Origin: Deltaproteobacteria bacterium
GTDB taxonomy: Bacteria; Myxococcota_A; UBA9042; DTJE01
Assembly (NCBI GenBank): GCA_013151875.1
Contig: JAADHL010000218.1
Coordinates: forward strand, 1 to 7,194
Length of the DNA stretch: 7,194 bases
Direction: 5' to 3'
Under the pieces are notes generated by a model that was given only the letters and a program-made list of their open reading frames with translations, was not told the DNA's origin and did not search any database. Of this stretch, positions 5,368 through 7,194 are shown in pieces. Positions within the stretch are counted from its first letter, which is position 1. Each line of letters begins with the position of its first letter. The position numbers were made by a program, and so were the translations under genes.

Positions 5368-6537
5368 ATGCTTGTCAACAGAAGCACATGGGCGGCGATT
5401 ACGTTGGCGATCTCGCTTACGGCTTGTGGATCCGGCAAAAATGTCGCACCTGGTGACGCTACGGTGATCGACACGAACACGCCTACGGACACGGTTGCGG
5501 CCGCGGACGAAGGCATGTTCTGGCCCGACGCGCCGGACGCGTTTGATGCCGGGGGCCTTGAAACCGACACCGGCAAAGACGTGTCCGACTTGGGAGGCGA
5601 CACGCGCGAATGCTATCCCGATGAGGACCACGACGGCGTTCCCGTCCTCGGCGAGGCATTGATCGTGGCCGGTTCCGATACCCCATGTCCCCAGGGTTAC
5701 GCGCCCCTGCTTCCCTTTGGCACTGGCCTGTTGCTCGACTGCGACGACCATCAACCAGCCGTACACCCCGGCGCGCCGGAAAAGTGCAACGACATCGACG
5801 AAAACTGCAACGGAGACACGGACGAGGGGCTTCTGAACTCGTGTATCACCACTTGCGGGGAACACGGCGAAAGCGCCTGCGTGCACGGCGAATGGGCCGA
5901 ATGCCTGGTGCCCGGGACCGAGTGCTGCCCCGGGGCGTTGAAAGACATCATCCCCTGCCCGCCTTTCGACTTCATCTTTGTCACCGATGATTCCGGCAGC
6001 ATGTCGTCAAGCGACCCCGACGACATCCGGTTCGAGGCAATCGGCCTGTTCATCGAGGGCATGGACAATGACCTTGCGTTGATCGTGGGCTTTGATGACT
6101 CGCCTTGGAAGTACGGTTACTTTACCGACGACAAGAACGACCTGAAAACATTTTTGGCGCAGGCCAAGCAGGATGGATCGGGGGGCGGCACGGACATCGA
6201 CGAGGCCCTTTACTTCGCCTATGACCTGTTCATGGATTCGGGCAGGCAGAAGGTGATCATCCTGCTGACCGACGGCCAGGACTCCTACAACACGCAGGAG
6301 GTCCGCCTGGCGGCCGAGGCCAAGGGAATCCGGATCTACATCCTGGGTCTGGGTGACGGCGTGGACGAGGACACGCTCAAACAGACCATCACCAGTGACG
6401 GCGAGTACTTCTTTGCCGGGGCGGCCAAGGACATAATGCAGATCTATGATCACATTTTTTCCATCACCAACTACCAGTCGTGGAAGGTGTGCAACGATGA
6501 GGGTAAGTGGGTCAAGATGCTTGGCGCCTGCGACTGA
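5368..6537 (+). CDS. Lipoprotein with Ca-loop, MopE-type metal-binding motif and VWA domain
   Basis: This encodes 389 residues. The lipoprotein signal ends L-T-A-C20 with Gly at +2, followed by an Asp/Thr-rich linker to ~80. Next come a DxDxDG calcium-type loop (D85-E-D-H-D-G90) and a MopE-like putative metal-binding motif running from D124-C-D-D to D152-E-G-L. A Cys-rich segment follows (~158-200, including T-E-C-C-P-G and C-P-P-F). The C-terminal half is a von Willebrand A domain with a complete MIDAS: D207-D-S-G-S211, T275 in G-G-G-T-D, and D302 in L-L-T-D-G. VWA domains with intact MIDAS bind protein ligands through a divalent cation. A cell-surface adhesion, binding or sensing role is inferred; the ligand is unknown. 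The tail has two more cysteines (W-K-V-C and G-A-C-D). No strong Shine-Dalgarno precedes ATG 5368, but the signal peptide fits it. The 3' end overlaps the paralogue that follows. Confidence 0.88.
   Translation: MLVNRSTWAAITLAISLTACGSGKNVAPGDATVIDTNTPTDTVAAADEGMFWPDAPDAFDAGGLETDTGKDVSDLGGDTRECYPDEDHDGVPVLGEALIVAGSDTPCPQGYAPLLPFGTGLLLDCDDHQPAVHPGAPEKCNDIDENCNGDTDEGLLNSCITTCGEHGESACVHGEWAECLVPGTECCPGALKDIIPCPPFDFIFVTDDSGSMSSSDPDDIRFEAIGLFIEGMDNDLALIVGFDDSPWKYGYFTDDKNDLKTFLAQAKQDGSGGGTDIDEALYFAYDLFMDSGRQKVIILLTDGQDSYNTQEVRLAAEAKGIRIYILGLGDGVDEDTLKQTITSDGEYFFAGAAKDIMQIYDHIFSITNYQSWKVCNDEGKWVKMLGACD
6482..6487 (+). promoter_or_regulatory. Ribosome-binding site of the second VWA lipoprotein
   Basis: GGAAGG lies inside the 3' end of the preceding gene, 9 nt before the ATG at 6497. 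It supports that start, which also supplies arginines at residues 2 and 7 ahead of the hydrophobic core. The in-frame TTG at 6521 would give a signal peptide with no positive charge. Confidence 0.5.
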
Positions 6538-7194
6538 GAGCATCGCCGCGGTCTGTTGCCTGTCGCTCGTCTGCGCCTGCGGCGGCTCCGGCGGCAGGAA
6601 GCTGCCGGACTTCGCGACGTGGGCCGACAATGGGGCCCTGGCCGAGACCCTTGACGCGCCGGATCCCAGCAAGGCCGACCTGACCCAACCCGATGTCCAA
6701 TCGGATACCGGACCGATAGCCGTTTCCGACAGGTGTTTTCCCGACAAGGACAAGGACGGATACCCGATAAAGGGCATGTCCATCAAGCCGGACGCACCGG
6801 ACGAAGCATGCCCCGAGGGTTACACTTTCCTGCTGACCTTCGATGACGGCCTGCTGCTGGACTGCGACGACCTGACGTTCACCACGCACCCCGGAGCCGT
6901 CGAGATGTGCAACCTGGTGGATGACGACTGCGACGGTCTTACCGACGAGGGCCTGGATCAGCCGTGCACGGATAACTGCGGCAACCCGGGCCAGAGCCTG
7001 TGCGAGGGCGGCGTATGGACCCCGTGCAGCGCCTCGGGCAAAGTCTGCTGCGAGGGCGAGCGCAAGGAGATTGTGCCCTGCCCGCCCTTCGACTTCGTGT
7101 TCGTTACGGACAACTCGGGCAGCATGACCGAAAGCGACCCGACCGATATCCGTTATCAGGCCGTTGGGGTCTTTATAGACCACATGGACAATGA
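6497..7194 (+). CDS. Second, tandem paralogous MopE-motif/VWA lipoprotein (3' end outside window)
   Basis: An open frame of 232 complete codons runs without a stop to the window edge, in a different frame from the gene before it. It overlaps that gene by 41 nt. The N-terminus is a Cys-rich lipoprotein signal ending L-V-C-A-C28 with Gly at +2, then an Asp/Ala/Pro-rich linker. The domain order copies the upstream gene: calcium-type loop D83-K-D-K-D-G88, MopE-like motif from D122-C-D-D to D150-E-G-L, Cys-rich segment with K-V-C-C-E-G and V-P-C-P-P-F-D-F, then the start of the VWA domain with MIDAS D205-N-S-G-S209. The last visible residues H-M-D-N align with G-M-D-N of the paralogue, so about 155 residues should remain beyond the edge. 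The linker and Cys-rich part differ clearly while the VWA entrance is nearly identical, which suggests an old tandem duplication. Probably co-transcribed and translationally coupled. Confidence 0.82.
   Translation, partial: MRVSGSRCLAPATESIAAVCCLSLVCACGGSGGRKLPDFATWADNGALAETLDAPDPSKADLTQPDVQSDTGPIAVSDRCFPDKDKDGYPIKGMSIKPDAPDEACPEGYTFLLTFDDGLLLDCDDLTFTTHPGAVEMCNLVDDDCDGLTDEGLDQPCTDNCGNPGQSLCEGGVWTPCSASGKVCCEGERKEIVPCPPFDFVFVTDNSGSMTESDPTDIRYQAVGVFIDHMDN

Noticed and set aside
5251..5886. 211-residue minus-strand frame opposite the first VWA lipoprotein
   Set aside because: Its Val-rich pattern recurs in the minus-strand frame opposite the paralogue only because the two sense genes are homologous.
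6480..6560. Programmed frameshift joining the two VWA proteins
   Set aside because: The downstream frame has its own start, ribosome-binding site and lipoprotein signal. No slippery run is seen at the overlap, so two separate proteins are more likely.
6512..7183. 223-residue minus-strand frame opposite the second VWA lipoprotein
   Set aside because: The sense frame here continues without a stop to the window edge with a lipobox, metal motif and MIDAS, so the minus frame is a shadow.
7000..7191. Plus-strand frame ending at the window edge
   Set aside because: It is out of frame with the clear VWA lipoprotein and has Arg-rich, low-information sequence.

Overview
The window comes from a GC-rich bacterium. 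Several traits point to Myxococcota or a related former Deltaproteobacteria lineage. There are four lipoproteins, each with a Cys-Gly after the lipobox and a long Asp/Thr/Ala/Gly-rich linker. There are MopE-type DCDD...DEGL putative metal-binding motifs joined to von Willebrand A domains, and there is a thioredoxin domain fused to an outer-membrane-type beta-barrel. This assignment is an inference from protein style; no rRNA or tRNA gene is present. No mobile element, CRISPR array or phage gene was seen.

Layout. (1) Positions 1-354, plus strand: 3' end of a CCA-adding tRNA nucleotidyltransferase/poly(A)-polymerase-like gene. (2) 411-1742, plus: lipoprotein with a PQQ-like Trp-motif beta-propeller. 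(3) 1743-1928: convergent intergenic gap with a weak terminator-like hairpin. (4) 4966 down to 1929, minus: a compact three-gene operon. In transcription order it encodes a thioredoxin-fold lipoprotein (WCPPC), an unusual secreted thioredoxin (WCVPC) fused to an approximately 490-residue beta-barrel, and a small exported protein with a CX4C pair resembling the DsbD N-terminal domain. The first two genes overlap by ATGA and the third follows after 33 bp. (5) 4967-5367: a relatively AT-rich divergent region with a 9-bp-stem hairpin and a 23-codon ORF behind an 11-nt perfect match to the complement of the 16S rRNA tail; a 12-bp palindrome overlaps its start codon. (6) 5368-6537 and 6497 to the window end, plus: two tandem paralogous lipoproteins (Ca-loop, MopE-type motif, Cys-rich segment, VWA/MIDAS), the second cut by the window edge.

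Most interesting is the minus-strand operon. It looks like a cell-envelope thiol/disulfide system in which one redox domain is tethered to a membrane lipid and another is covalently attached to an outer-membrane barrel, with a candidate nDsbD-like partner and no membrane electron donor encoded locally. The 23-codon ORF with its near-ideal ribosome-binding site is the best candidate for an overlooked small gene. The VWA lipoprotein pair is probably a surface adhesion, metal-binding or sensing family expanded by tandem duplication.
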